Assembly: GCA_016870485.1 (NCBI GenBank)
Contig: VGBM01000007.1
Coordinates: forward strand, 29,452 to 93,451
Origin: Actinomycetota bacterium
GTDB taxonomy: Bacteria; Actinomycetota; Thermoleophilia; Gaiellales; F1-60-MAGs149
Reading direction: 5' to 3'
Length of the DNA: 64,000 nt
A program made the position numbers and the translations under genes. The stretch's first letter is position 1, and each line of letters starts with the position of its first letter. Shown here piece after piece: positions 1 through 10,191 of the stretch. The notes beneath the pieces are model-generated. The model saw only the letters and a list, made by a program, of their open reading frames with translations. It searched no databases and was not told the origin of the DNA.

Positions 1-102
1 CATCGCGCCGGTGTCGAGGTGGCGGTAGCCGAGCCGCGCGGCCAAAGCGCGCGAGACGGTCGACTTGCCGGCGCCGGCGGGCCCGTCGATGGTCACGATC
101 AT
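1..102 (-). CDS. cmk: Cytidylate kinase, N-terminal fragment (cut by window edge)
   Basis: The first 34 residues are visible. They carry a P-loop ([15 protein letters not shown]) followed by [11 protein letters not shown], the N-terminal signature of CMP kinase, which phosphorylates CMP/dCMP with ATP. The start is an ATG overlapping the aroA stop as ATGA, so the two genes are translationally coupled. The aroF-tyrA-aroA-cmk order is a common actinobacterial arrangement. The rest of the gene lies outside the window. Confidence 0.9.
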   Translation of the reverse strand, partial: MIVTIDGPAGAGKSTVSRALAARLGYRHLDTGAM

Positions 103-1406
103 CGCCGCACCGCCGTGGCCGCCTCGAGCAGCGCCCGGAAGCCCGGGAAGGAGACGTCGATGGCGGCGGGGTCCGTGATCGTGACGCCCTGCTCGGAGTA
201 GAGTCCCGCGATCGCCCCCAGCATCGCGACGCGGTGGTCGCCCATCGGGTCGACCGGGCCGCCGCGCAGCCGCGTCGGCACGCCGCGGATGAACCAGCCG
301 TCGTTCTCGACCTCGATGTGGCCGCCGACCCGCCAGAGCGCCTCGCGGACGCTCTCGAGGCGGTCCGACTCCTTCACGCGCAGCTCGCCGGCGTCGCGGA
401 CGCGGGTCTTGCCGCGCGCGCAGCAGGCGGCGAGGGCGAGGATCGGCAGCTCGTCGACGAGCCCCGGCACCTCGTCGCCGCGGATCGACGAGGCCGACAG
501 CTCGGCGTGCGCGACCTCGAGGTCGGCGACCGGCTCGCCCGCGTCGGTCGTGCGGCGGTTGAAGACGGCGACGCGCCCGCCCATCCGCTCCAGCACGTCG
601 AGGATGCCGGTCCGCCCCGCCCCCATCCCGATCCCGCGCAGGAAGATCCGCGACTCGGGGATCAGCGTGGCGGCCACGATCAGGAAGGCCGCCGACGAGA
701 TGTCGCCGGGCACCTCGATGCGGTCGAGGTGCAGGCGCTCCGCGGGCTCGATCGTGACGCGTCCCCCCGACCCCGTCACGCGCGCCCCGGCGGCCCGCAG
801 CATGCGCTCGGTGTGGTCGCGGGTCGCCTGGGGCTCCACCACGGTCGTGGGGCCCGCAGCGCGCAGCCCCGCGAGCAGGATCGCCGACTTGACCTGGGCC
901 GAGGCGACGGGCAGCACGTGCTCGATCCCCGCGAGCGGCCGGCCGGCCGTCACGGCCACGGGCGGACGGCCGTCGGTCGTCTCGACCTCGGCGCCCATGG
1001 CCCGCAAGGGCTGGGCGACGCGCTCCATCGGACGGGTGCGGATCGACGCGTCGCCGTCGAGCGTGAACATGCCCGCGGGCTGCATCGCGCAGATGCCGCT
1101 GAGCAGGCGCATCAGGGTGCCGGCATTGCGCACGTCGATCGCGCCGACCGGCGGCTTGAGGCCGCCGAGGCCGACGCCGTGGACGGTCAGGCGGCCATGG
1201 CCGTGGTCGTCGACCCGGATGCCGAGCGCCCGGACCGCCTCGAGCGTGGCGCGGGTGTCGGCCGAGTCGCCCCAGCCCTCGACCTCGACGGGGCCGTCCG
1301 TCAGCGCCCCGATCAGGAGCGCGCGGTGGCTGACCGACTTGTCGCCGTTGACGGCGAGCTCGCCGACGAGGGGCCCCGACGGCGCGACGTGCCAGGGCTC
1401 GCTCAC
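99..1406 (-). CDS. aroA: 3-phosphoshikimate 1-carboxyvinyltransferase (EPSP synthase)
   Basis: Condenses shikimate-3-phosphate with PEP in the cytoplasmic shikimate pathway. The 435-residue length is normal. Visible family motifs are [11 protein letters not shown] at residues 20-30, [11 protein letters not shown], the [11 protein letters not shown] loop, [11 protein letters not shown] and a C-terminal DHRVAM. All belong to the two-lobed EPSP synthase fold, and the lysine, arginine and glutamate positions used for substrate binding are intact. The start is GTG, overlapping the tyrA stop as GTGA, and its stop overlaps cmk. It is the third gene of aroF-tyrA-aroA, so aromatic flux and CMP kinase are co-transcribed. 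Confidence 0.96.
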   Translation of the reverse strand: MSEPWHVAPSGPLVGELAVNGDKSVSHRALLIGALTDGPVEVEGWGDSADTRATLEAVRALGIRVDDHGHGRLTVHGVGLGGLKPPVGAIDVRNAGTLMRLLSGICAMQPAGMFTLDGDASIRTRPMERVAQPLRAMGAEVETTDGRPPVAVTAGRPLAGIEHVLPVASAQVKSAILLAGLRAAGPTTVVEPQATRDHTERMLRAAGARVTGSGGRVTIEPAERLHLDRIEVPGDISSAAFLIVAATLIPESRIFLRGIGMGAGRTGILDVLERMGGRVAVFNRRTTDAGEPVADLEVAHAELSASSIRGDEVPGLVDELPILALAACCARGKTRVRDAGELRVKESDRLESVREALWRVGGHIEVENDGWFIRGVPTRLRGGPVDPMGDHRVAMLGAIAGLYSEQGVTITDPAAIDVSFPGFRALLEAATAVRR

Positions 1407-2500
1407 GCGGCGCCGCCCGGCTCGGCCCGGAACGCGGCGCAGCCCTCGGCGCGCAGCACCTCGACGGCGCGGTCGGCCTGCTCCTCGCCGGCGACGACGA
1501 TGCGGATCTCGCCGCCCGACTCGGGCGAGATGTGGGTCAGGGCGAACTCCTCGATGTTGATGCCGCTGGCCGACAGGGCGAGCGCGATCGCGGAGATCGC
1601 GCCCGGGCGGTCCGGCACGGACACGACGAGGTCGACGAGGTCCGCCGGTGCGGTGCGGTGGGCGCGCGCGAGCGTCTCGCGGCGCGCCTCGCGCGCCCCG
1701 CCGATCCAGCGCCCGAGGTAGTCCTCGTCGCCCGCCTCGAGGGCCTGCGCGACCTCGTCGAGGCGGCCGCGCGCGTCGTCGAGCGCGGCGAGGACGGCGG
1801 TGCGGTTATCGAGCAGGATGTCGATCCACATCGCGGGGTTGGCGCCGGCCACGCGCGTCATGTCGCGGAACGAGCCGCCGGTGGTGTCGAGCGGGCGGTG
1901 CCCGTCGACGTCGCCCTCAGCGACCTGCAGCGCGAGCACGTTGGCGAGCACGTGCGGGATGTGGCTGGTCAGGGCCACGATCCGGTCGTGCTGGTCGGCG
2001 TCGACCACGACGGGGTGCGCGCCGACCTCGCCGACGAGGGCGTGCAGCGCGGCGAGCCGCCCGGGGTCCGTCTCCAGCGTCGGGGTCAGGAACCAGGTCG
2101 CGCCACCGTAGAGCTCGGGCCGCGCCGCAGCGGCTCCGTGCGCCTCCGAACCGCAGATCGGGTGCCCGCCGACCACCCGCGCCCGGCCCTGAGCCGGGAC
2201 GGCGGCCATGATCTGGCCCTTCGTCGAGCCGATGTCGGTGACCGTGGCCTCGGGGTTCGCGGCGAGCGCCTCCGCGACCAGGCCCGCGACGGTGGAGACG
2301 GGCGTCGCCACGACGATCAGGTCGGCGTCGGCGCAGGCCTCCGCGAGGCTCGCCGCCGCGCGGTCCGCGCAGCCGCGCTCGACCGCGAGCGCGGCCTCCG
2401 CCGGATTGCGGTCGTAGCCCGTCACGGTATGGCCGCGCTCGCGCAGCGCCAGCCCGAGGCTGCCGCCCATCAGGCCGAGGCCGGCGATGGCGACCTTCAT
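1403..2500 (-). CDS. tyrA: Prephenate dehydrogenase with C-terminal ACT domain
   Basis: NAD(P)-dependent oxidative decarboxylation of prephenate to 4-hydroxyphenylpyruvate for tyrosine synthesis. The 365 residues begin with a Rossmann motif ([13 protein letters not shown], residues 7-19). The catalytic domain includes [12 protein letters not shown] and [14 protein letters not shown]-terminal ACT domain (about residues 288-355, starting [15 protein letters not shown]) probably gives feedback inhibition by tyrosine, as in the Bacillus-type enzyme. It starts 6 bases after the aroF stop and overlaps aroA. No separate regulatory signal was seen. Confidence 0.94.
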   Translation of the reverse strand: MKVAIAGLGLMGGSLGLALRERGHTVTGYDRNPAEAALAVERGCADRAAASLAEACADADLIVVATPVSTVAGLVAEALAANPEATVTDIGSTKGQIMAAVPAQGRARVVGGHPICGSEAHGAAAARPELYGGATWFLTPTLETDPGRLAALHALVGEVGAHPVVVDADQHDRIVALTSHIPHVLANVLALQVAEGDVDGHRPLDTTGGSFRDMTRVAGANPAMWIDILLDNRTAVLAALDDARGRLDEVAQALEAGDEDYLGRWIGGAREARRETLARAHRTAPADLVDLVVSVPDRPGAISAIALALSASGINIEEFALTHISPESGGEIRIVVAGEEQADRAVEVLRAEGCAAFRAEPGGAA

Positions 2501-2506
2501 GGCCGC

Positions 2507-3562
<1,056 letters not shown>

Positions 3563-3571
3563 GGGGCGCGA

Positions 3572-3577
3572 AGTATA
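3572..3577 (-). promoter_or_regulatory. -10 box of the aroF-tyrA-aroA-cmk operon
   Basis: TATACT on the minus strand, 9 bases before the aroF ATG. There is no purine-rich ribosome site between it and the ATG, so transcription should begin at or next to the start codon. No good -35 match was found. Confidence 0.6.
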
Positions 3578-3589
3578 CGGGCGTTCGGT

Positions 3590-4312
3590 CTAGCGCCCGC
3601 CGCTTGCCGCGGCCCGCAGATCGGCCACCTCGCGGGCCGTCAGCTCGCGGCAGCCGCCGACCTGGAGGCGGCCGAGGACGAGCGGGCCGTACGCGGTCCG
3701 CTCGAGCTCGATCACGGGGTGCCCCACGGCGGCGCACATCCGCCGCACCTGGCGGTTGCGCCCCTCCTTGAGCTCGAGCTCGAGCTCGGCGCCGCCCGAG
3801 CGGGTGCGCAGGACCCGCGCCCGCGCGGGGCGCGTGCGCCCGTCGGGCAGCTCGACGCCGCGCTCGAGCCGGCGCAGGGCGGCCGCTCCCGGCAGCCCGC
3901 GCACGGTGGCCCGGTACGTCTTCGGCACCCCGTGGGAGGGGTGCGCGAGGAGCTGCGCGAGCTCGCCGTCGTTCGTGAGGAGGAGCAGGCCCGAGGTGTC
4001 GCGGTCGAGCCGGCCGACCGGCATCACGCGCTCCGTGCGGTCGACGAGGTCGAGCACCGTCGGGCGGCCCTGCGGGTCGCGCGACGTGGTCACGTAGCCG
4101 GGCGGCTTGTTGAGCATCAGGTGCACCACGGCCTCCGCCGCGATCGGCCGGCCGTCGACCAGCACCGCCTGGCCGGGCGCGACCTGCGTGCCGGGCACGG
4201 CGACGGCCCCGTCCACGGTCACGCGGCCCTCGGCGATCAGCCGGTCGGCGGCGCGCCGCGAGGCGACGCCGGCCTGCGCGAGCAGGCGGTTGAGGCGCAC
4301 GGGCGCGTCCAT
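3590..4312 (-). CDS. rluB: RluB/RsuA-family rRNA pseudouridine synthase
   Basis: 240 residues with an N-terminal S4 RNA-binding domain (VRLNRLLAQAGVASRRAADRLI) followed by the pseudouridine synthase catalytic domain. The catalytic aspartate lies in GRLDRDTSGLLLLTNDG, and ELKEGRNRQVRRM is the usual downstream motif. It isomerises a uridine in ribosomal RNA; RluB-type 23S specificity is the usual assignment for actinobacterial copies next to scpAB, but RsuA-type 16S activity cannot be excluded. It follows scpB by 10 bases in the conserved scpA-scpB-rlu operon. The scpB stop region also spells TAGGAT 7 bases from this ATG, so a secondary leaderless start is possible. Confidence 0.9.
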   Translation of the reverse strand: MDAPVRLNRLLAQAGVASRRAADRLIAEGRVTVDGAVAVPGTQVAPGQAVLVDGRPIAAEAVVHLMLNKPPGYVTTSRDPQGRPTVLDLVDRTERVMPVGRLDRDTSGLLLLTNDGELAQLLAHPSHGVPKTYRATVRGLPGAAALRRLERGVELPDGRTRPARARVLRTRSGGAELELELKEGRNRQVRRMCAAVGHPVIELERTAYGPLVLGRLQVGGCRELTAREVADLRAAASGGR

Positions 4313-4322
4313 GCGCCCGATC

Positions 4323-4940
4323 CTACGCGGACTCGGCGGCGGGCCCGGGCTCCTCGATCGACACGGCCTCCTGCACCGCCATCGCCTCGAGCCGGCTGCG
4401 GACCTCGTCGGCGCTCGGCAGGTCCTCGCCGAGCTCCTCGATCCGGGGCAGCGAGTGGCGGCCCTCCTCGAGCGAGAAGACCCGCTCGAAGCGCGTCGTC
4501 GTGCGGTACAGGAGCGGCTGGCCCGGCCGGTCGGAGCGGCCCGCCTCCTCGATCAGGCCGCGCTCGAGCAGGCTCTGCACGGGGTTGTCGGCCGCGACCC
4601 CGCGGATGCGGGCGATCTCCGGACGGCTGACCGGTCCCGCGTAGGCCACGACGGCGAGCGTCTCGAGGGCGGCGCGGCTGAGCGGGCGCTGGGCGAGCCG
4701 GTCGAGCAGCCGCGCGCAGGCGAGCGCCGCCTCGTCGGCGGCGCGCAACGCCCAGCCCTGGGCGACGCGCTCGAGCACGACGCCGGAGGCGCCCGGCGCG
4801 TGGCGCTCGAGCAGCACCTCGATCGCCTCCTCGACGTCGGCCTCCCCGAGGCCGGCGGCCTCGGCGAGCGCCCGCTCGTCGAGCGGCTCCGAGGCGAGGA
4901 AGAGCAGCGCCTCGACGACCCTCGTGTCCTGGTCCGTCAC
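4323..4940 (-). CDS. scpB: Segregation and condensation protein B
   Basis: Kleisin-interacting subunit of the SMC-ScpA-ScpB condensin-like complex that compacts and separates chromosomes. The 205 residues contain two winged-helix domains; LEALLFLASEPL-type text near the N-terminus and RIRGVAADNPVQSLLERGLIEEAGR in the second domain are typical. The Glu/Pro-rich tail is usual for the family. The start overlaps the scpA stop by 4 bases, so stoichiometric coupled translation with ScpA is likely. Confidence 0.93.
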   Translation of the reverse strand: MTDQDTRVVEALLFLASEPLDERALAEAAGLGEADVEEAIEVLLERHAPGASGVVLERVAQGWALRAADEAALACARLLDRLAQRPLSRAALETLAVVAYAGPVSRPEIARIRGVAADNPVQSLLERGLIEEAGRSDRPGQPLLYRTTTRFERVFSLEEGRHSLPRIEELGEDLPSADEVRSRLEAMAVQEAVSIEEPGPAAESA

Positions 4941-5704
4941 GCGGCGGCCCCCCTCTCCCGGTCGTGCGCCGCGTGGCCGGCGGCGCGCATGCGGATCGGC
5001 CCGAAAGGCTCCGTCTGGCGGGCGCGCACCTCGCCGGCCCGGATCAGGTCGAGCACGGCCCAGAAGGCCGCGGCCTGCTCGCCCCGGTCGAGGCCGGCCA
5101 CGGCCTCGTCGAACGTGCAGCTGCCGCGCGTGCGCACGACCCGGCGGACGTGGTCGAGCAGGCGCAGGAGCGGGATGCGGCGGCGCAGCATGCGGATCGG
5201 CTCGGCCTCCTCCCGCGCGCGCTCCATCACGAGGGCGAGCGCGGCGGCGAGGTCGGCGGGATCGCCCGTGGCCGTGTCGTCGAGGATGGGGCGCGGCGGG
5301 CGCAGCGCGGGCGGCCCCTCGCGGAAGAGCCGCGGGCCGGTGGCGGCGAGGCGCTCCTCGAGCCAGCGCGCCGCGGCCTGCACGCGCGCGTACTCGGCGA
5401 GCCGCGCGGCGAGCTCCTCGGCGGCCTCCTGGGCGTCCGGCAGCTCCTCGACCAGCTCGGGCGTGAGCAGGAGGCGGATCTTCAGCTCCAGGAGCGTCGC
5501 GACCAGCACGAGGAACTCGCTCGCGCTCTCGAGGTCGATCTCCCCCGCCGCGTCGATCTCGGCGAGGTAGGCCAGGCAGACGTCCGCGACGGGCACCTCG
5601 CCGAGGTCGAGCGCGTCGCGCAGGACGAGCGCGAGCAGGAGGTCGAAGGGCCCCGCGAAGGGCTCCAGGTCGAGCTCCATGGCCAGGGACGAGGTGGGCG
5701 CCAC
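4937..5704 (-). CDS. scpA: Segregation and condensation protein A (kleisin)
   Basis: Kleisin of the SMC complex. The N-terminal LEPFAGPFDLLLALV is the diagnostic ScpA opening that binds the SMC neck; the middle is charged and variable, and a C-terminal winged helix (SCTFDEAVAGLDRGEQAAAFWAVLDLI) binds the SMC head. I chose GTG at 5704 because a TAGCGT box lies 7 bases upstream (leaderless). GTG at 5713 and ATG at 5680, which begins MELDLEPF, are alternatives. With the chosen start the protein has 255 residues, a normal size. Confidence 0.92.
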   Translation of the reverse strand: MAPTSSLAMELDLEPFAGPFDLLLALVLRDALDLGEVPVADVCLAYLAEIDAAGEIDLESASEFLVLVATLLELKIRLLLTPELVEELPDAQEAAEELAARLAEYARVQAAARWLEERLAATGPRLFREGPPALRPPRPILDDTATGDPADLAAALALVMERAREEAEPIRMLRRRIPLLRLLDHVRRVVRTRGSCTFDEAVAGLDRGEQAAAFWAVLDLIRAGEVRARQTEPFGPIRMRAAGHAAHDRERGAAA

Positions 5705-5735
5705 GGCCCTCACGCTAGCCCGGGGGTCGGACGGC

Positions 5736-8700
5736 TCAGGCGATCGTGACGGAGCCGACGGAGGCCTGGATCTCGGCGAACATGGCCTGGTCGGGGCGCA
5801 CCCGGAAGCCGGGCCCGAGCCGCAGCCGCCGGCGCCCGTGCGGCGTGCGCAGGTCGACGACGACGGGGTGGTCGCCGTGGTAGTCCTCGCAGATCCGCCG
5901 CAGCCGCTCGATCGCGTCGGCCGGCGCCGTCGCCGCGTCGACCTCGATCCGCACGATCCCGACCACCGGCACCGCGTCGAAGGAGAGCAGCTCGAAGGCC
6001 ACCAGCTTCGTCTCGCCGCCGCCCTTCTGGTCGACGCGGCCGCGCACCAGGACGACCCGGTCCTGCTCGAGCAGCCCGCGCGCGGCCGCGTGGGCCTTCG
6101 CGAACACCACGACCTCGCAGGCGCCCGTGGTGTCCTCGATCTGGACGAAGGCCATCGGGTCGCCGTTCTTGGTCATCGTCTGGCGCACCGAGCCGATCAG
6201 CCCGCCGATGGTGACCGTCTCGCCCTCGCGGCGGTGCTCGAGCTCGCGGATCGGGATGTCGACCTTGCGCCGCAGCTGGTCGATGATGTCCGCCAGGGGG
6301 TGGCTCGACACGAACAGGCCGAGCGTCTCGCGCTCGCCGGCGAGGAGCTCGCGCTGGTCGAACTCGCCCGCGGGGACCGGCGGGTGCGAGCCGGTCGCGA
6401 GCCCGTTGTCGGTGCCCTCGAGGCCCTCGAACAGGTTCGTCTGGCCCGCGTGGCGGTCGGCCTGGCTCTTGCGCCCCGACTGCACGGCCTGGTCGAGCAC
6501 GAGCAGCATCCCGCGGCGCGTGTCGCCCGTCGAGTCGAGCGCCCCGGCCCGCACCAGGCTCTCGAGGACGCGGCTCGACACGTGCTGCGCGTCGACGCGC
6601 TCGGCGACGTCCCAGATGCTCAAAAACGGCCCGCCCTGCATGCGCGCCTCGATGATCGCCCGGACGGCGTTCTCGCCGACGTTCTTGACGGCGCTCAGCC
6701 CGAAGCGGATGCGGCCCTCGACGACGGCGAAGTCGCGCTGCGACGAGTTCACGTCCGGGGGCAGCACCTCGAGCCCCATCGCCTCGCACTCCTGCACGTA
6801 GAACGGCACCTTGTCCTTCGTGTCCATCACGGACGAGATCAGCGCCGCCATGTACTCGGCCGGGTGGTTGGCCTTCAGGTAGGCCGTGCGGTACGCGATC
6901 AGGGCGTAGCAGGCGGCGTGCGACTTGTTGAACGAGTACTCCGCCGAGCGCTCGTTCTCGTCCCAGAGGGCGCGGGCGACCTGCTCCTCCACCCCGCTCG
7001 CGCGGCAGCCCTCCATGAACGGCCCCTTCAGGGACTCCATCGCGGCGGCATCCTTCTTGCCGATCGCCTTGCGCAGGTCGTCGGCCTCGGCGGGCGAGAA
7101 GCCGGCCAGGTCCTTGGCGATCCGCATCGCCTGCTCCTGGTAGATGTAGACGCCCATCGTCGACTCGAGGATCGGCTCGAGCCGCGGGTCCGTGTAGGAG
7201 ACGGCCTCCTGGCCGTTCTTGCGCCGCGCGTAGGTGGGGATGTTCGCCATCGGACCGGGCCGGTACAGGGCCACGAGCGCGACGAGGTCCTCGAAGCGGG
7301 TCGGCCTCACCTGCCGCAGGGCGTCGCGCATGCCCGTCGACTCGAACTGGAACACGCCCGTCGCGTCGCCCCTGCGCAGCATCGCGTAGGTCGGCTCGTC
7401 GTCGAGCGGCAGGAGCGCCATGTCGAGCCGCGCGCCCGTGGCCTCCTCGACCAGCCGGACGCACTCGTCGATCACGTCGAGGTTGCGCAGCCCGAGGAAG
7501 TCCATCTTCAGCAGGCCGAGCGCCTCGACGTCGCCCATCGCGTACTGCGTGACGAGCTCGGCCTCGGCGCCCTTGCGCTGCAGGGGCAGGTACTCGACGA
7601 GCGGCCGGTCGCCGATCACCACGGCGGCGGCGTGGATCGAGTCCTGCCGCACGAGCCCCTCGAGCGGGCGCGCCATGTCGATCAGCTGCCGCGCGGTGAC
7701 CTCGCGGCCGTCGTCGGTGCGGCCGATCGGCGCCGGATCGTCGTACATCGCCCGCAACTCCTGGCCGGGCTTGAGCGACTCCTCGAAGCCGACCTTGACG
7801 CCGTCGGGGATGCCCTTGGCGATGCGGTCGACCGTCCCGTACGGCAGGCCGAGGACGCGGCCCGTGTCGCGCGTCGCCTGCTTCGCCGCGAGCTTGCCGA
7901 AGGTGATGATCTGCGCGACCCGGTCGCGGCCGTACTTGTCGACCACGTAGTTCATGACGCGCTCGCGCCCGTGCACGGAGAAGTCGACGTCGATGTCCGG
8001 CATCGACTTGCGGCCCGGGTTGAGGAAGCGCTCGAAGAGCAGGTCGTAGCGGATCGGGTCGACGTCGGTGATCTCGAGGCAGTAGGCGACGAGCGAGCCG
8101 GCGGCCGAGCCGCGGCCCGGCCCGACGCCGATCCCCTCGCGCTTCGCGAAGCCGACGAAGTCCCAGACGATCAGGAAGTAGTCGGCGAAGCCCATCTCGC
8201 GGATCGTCTCGAGCTCGAACCTGAGGCGCGCCCGCAGGCCCTCGTCGGGCGCGCCGTAGCGGCGCGCGAGCCCCTCGTCGCAGAGCCGCGTCAGGTACGC
8301 GTACGAGTCCTCGCCTTCCGGCACGTCGTAGCGGGGCAGGCGGATCGCGCCGAGGTCGAGGCGCAGGTCGCAGCGCTCGGCGATCTCGAGCGTCGGCGAG
8401 AGCAGGTCGCGCCCGTACGGCTCGAAGGCGCGGCGCATCTCCTCCGGCGTCTTGAGGAAGAACTCCTTGTTCGGGAAGCGGAAGCGCTTCTCGTTGGCGA
8501 GCACGTCGCCCGTCTGGATGCAGAGCAGCACCTCGTGCGGGTCGGCGTCCTCGGCGCGCAGGTAGTGCACGTCGCCCGTGCCCACGGTCGGCAGGCCCAT
8601 CTCGTCGGCCAGCTTGAGCAGCACCGGGTTGACCGTCTTGTGCTCCTCGAGCCCGGCGTCCTGGATCTCCACGTAGACGCCGGTCGGGCCGTAGATCTGC

Positions 8701-9188
8701 ACGAGCAGGTCGAGCTCGGCCCGCGCCCGGGCCTCGTCGTGCTGCAGGATCGCCTGGTTGACGCGGCTCGCGAGGCAGCCCGACAGGGCGATCACGCCCG
8801 TGCTGTGCTGCGCGAGCAGTTCGAGGTCGACGCGCGGCTTGTAGTGGTAGCCCTCGAGGTAGCCGAGGGTCACGAGCCGGACGAGGTTGTGGTACCCCTC
8901 GAGGCCCTCGGCGAGCAGGGTCAGGTGCGCCCAGTCGCGCCGCCCCGGCGGCTCCTTCGCGCGGCGGTCCTCCACGACGTAGACCTCGCAGCCCACGATC
9001 GGGCGCAGGCCCGTCGGCTCGGCGGCGCGGTAGAGCTCGACGGCGCCCGCCATCGAGCCGTGGTCGGTGACCGTGACGGCGGGCAGCTCCAGCTCGACGG
9101 AGCGCTGCACGAGGTCCGCGATCCGGCAGGCGCCGTCCAGGATCGAGTACTCCGAGTGGCAGTGCAGGTGGACGAAGCCGGCGGACAC
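5736..9188 (-). CDS. dnaE: DNA polymerase III alpha subunit
   Basis: Replicative polymerase, 1150 residues with the chosen start. Order: an N-terminal PHP domain (HLHCHSEYSILDGA), the palm/fingers with VGPGRGSAAGSLVAYC near residue 355 and the catalytic aspartates in MPDIDVDF near residue 398, tandem helix-hairpin-helix elements, and an OB-fold (VTIGGLIGSVRQTMTKNG) near residue 1000. The frame is open far upstream, but homology begins at GFVHLHCHS. GTG at 9188 is 8 bases after TAGGAT with no ribosome site, which indicates a leaderless start. It is a single-gene unit divergent from the ArgA-type acetyltransferase. Confidence 0.95.
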   Translation of the reverse strand: MSAGFVHLHCHSEYSILDGACRIADLVQRSVELELPAVTVTDHGSMAGAVELYRAAEPTGLRPIVGCEVYVVEDRRAKEPPGRRDWAHLTLLAEGLEGYHNLVRLVTLGYLEGYHYKPRVDLELLAQHSTGVIALSGCLASRVNQAILQHDEARARAELDLLVQIYGPTGVYVEIQDAGLEEHKTVNPVLLKLADEMGLPTVGTGDVHYLRAEDADPHEVLLCIQTGDVLANEKRFRFPNKEFFLKTPEEMRRAFEPYGRDLLSPTLEIAERCDLRLDLGAIRLPRYDVPEGEDSYAYLTRLCDEGLARRYGAPDEGLRARLRFELETIREMGFADYFLIVWDFVGFAKREGIGVGPGRGSAAGSLVAYCLEITDVDPIRYDLLFERFLNPGRKSMPDIDVDFSVHGRERVMNYVVDKYGRDRVAQIITFGKLAAKQATRDTGRVLGLPYGTVDRIAKGIPDGVKVGFEESLKPGQELRAMYDDPAPIGRTDDGREVTARQLIDMARPLEGLVRQDSIHAAAVVIGDRPLVEYLPLQRKGAEAELVTQYAMGDVEALGLLKMDFLGLRNLDVIDECVRLVEEATGARLDMALLPLDDEPTYAMLRRGDATGVFQFESTGMRDALRQVRPTRFEDLVALVALYRPGPMANIPTYARRKNGQEAVSYTDPRLEPILESTMGVYIYQEQAMRIAKDLAGFSPAEADDLRKAIGKKDAAAMESLKGPFMEGCRASGVEEQVARALWDENERSAEYSFNKSHAACYALIAYRTAYLKANHPAEYMAALISSVMDTKDKVPFYVQECEAMGLEVLPPDVNSSQRDFAVVEGRIRFGLSAVKNVGENAVRAIIEARMQGGPFLSIWDVAERVDAQHVSSRVLESLVRAGALDSTGDTRRGMLLVLDQAVQSGRKSQADRHAGQTNLFEGLEGTDNGLATGSHPPVPAGEFDQRELLAGERETLGLFVSSHPLADIIDQLRRKVDIPIRELEHRREGETVTIGGLIGSVRQTMTKNGDPMAFVQIEDTTGACEVVVFAKAHAAARGLLEQDRVVLVRGRVDQKGGGETKLVAFELLSFDAVPVVGIVRIEVDAATAPADAIERLRRICEDYHGDHPVVVDLRTPHGRRRLRLGPGFRVRPDQAMFAEIQASVGSVTIA

Positions 9189-9260
9189 GGACGAAGATCC
9201 TACCTCCCCGGGCTCCGGGTGCGGGACCGGGGGCCGCGGCCCTCCGATACCCTCCCGCCC

Positions 9261-9761
9261 ATGCCCGAGGAGTTCCAGATCCGCCGCGCGACGACCCGCG
9301 ACGTGGCCGCGATCCGCGGCCTCGTCGACCAGTACGCGGGCCGCGTCCTGCTCGAGAAGGAGACCGTCACCCTCTACGAGGACGTGCAGGAGTTCTGGGT
9401 CGCGGAGGCGGACGGCCAGGTCGTCGGCTGCGGCGCACTGCACATCCTCTGGGAGGACCTCGGAGAGATCCGCACCGTCGCCGTCGACGGCGCGGTCAAG
9501 CGCCGCGGCGTCGGCGGCAGCATCGTCGAGCGCCTGATCCAGCACGGCCGCGAACTCGGCATCGAGCGCATCTTCGTACTCACCTTCGAGACCGCGTTCT
9601 TCGCGCGGCACGGCTTCCGCGAGATCGAGGGCACGCCGGTCAGTCCCGAGGTCTACGACCAGATGCGCCGCTCGTACGACCGCGGCGTCGCCGAGTTCCT
9701 CGACCTCGAGTACGTCAAGCCCAACACGCTCGGCAACAGCCGCATGCTGCTCCAGCTCTAG
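9261..9761 (+). CDS. argA: Amino-acid (glutamate) N-acetyltransferase, mycobacterial ArgA type
   Basis: A 166-residue stand-alone GNAT protein. The acetyl-CoA loop is VKRRGVGGSIVERLIQHGRE, and the C-terminal FFARHGFREI and YVKPNTLGNSRMLLQL closely follow the short ArgA known from mycobacteria, which acetylates glutamate or glutamine to start arginine synthesis. The ATG is 9 bases after a GATACC-like box with no Shine-Dalgarno sequence. No arginine genes lie nearby, so the assignment rests on sequence pattern alone. A different GNAT substrate is the main alternative. Confidence 0.8.
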   Translation: MPEEFQIRRATTRDVAAIRGLVDQYAGRVLLEKETVTLYEDVQEFWVAEADGQVVGCGALHILWEDLGEIRTVAVDGAVKRRGVGGSIVERLIQHGRELGIERIFVLTFETAFFARHGFREIEGTPVSPEVYDQMRRSYDRGVAEFLDLEYVKPNTLGNSRMLLQL

Positions 9762-9770
9762 CCGACGCGG

Positions 9771-10181
9771 ATGGCCATCCACCTGACCCGCACCTTCGCG
9801 GCCCCGCCGGAGGCGATCTGGACGGCGTGGACGGGGCGCCTCGGCGAGTGGTTCGGGGCGCCGGGCAGCGAGGTCGAGGCGACGCAGGACGCCGTCGCCG
9901 GCGGCGCCTGGGACCTGCGGATGCTCGCGCCCGACGGCAATCGCTACGGCTTCAGCGGCCGCTACCTCGAGGTCGCGGCGCCGGCGCGGCTCGTCTTCAC
10001 GCTCGCCGCCGACGGCGGGCGCGGCGCGGAGACCTGCAGCGTGGTGCTCGCGCAGCACGGGGCGGGCACGGAGCAGGAGTTCCGGCAGGAGGGCGGTGGC
10101 CTGACCGCCGAGCAGTACGAGCAGGCCACGGCCGGCTGGGCGCTCTTCTTCGAGCGGCTCGACGCCCTCACGCGCGCCTGA
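9771..10181 (+). CDS. SRPBCC (AHSA1-like) domain protein
   Basis: 136 residues with the single-domain helix-grip fold pattern: RTFAAPPEAIWTAWT at the N-terminus, GGAWDLRMLAPDGNRYGFSGRYLEV in the middle (a variant of the GG-x-W/Y-R motif), and the C-terminal long helix TAEQYEQATAGWALFFERLDAL. Members bind hydrophobic ligands or act as Aha1-like stress proteins; the ligand here is unknown. It starts 9 bases after the argA stop and is likely co-transcribed. It converges with the metallopeptidase gene, leaving only 10 bases between stops. Confidence 0.85.
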   Translation: MAIHLTRTFAAPPEAIWTAWTGRLGEWFGAPGSEVEATQDAVAGGAWDLRMLAPDGNRYGFSGRYLEVAAPARLVFTLAADGGRGAETCSVVLAQHGAGTEQEFRQEGGGLTAEQYEQATAGWALFFERLDALTRA

Positions 10182-10191
10182 GCCGTCGTCC

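Noticed and set aside
5679..9260. Long plus-strand open frame opposite dnaE, in frame with the ArgA-type gene
   Set aside because: Only the part from ATG 9261 has homology and a promoter; the rest is the complement of dnaE.
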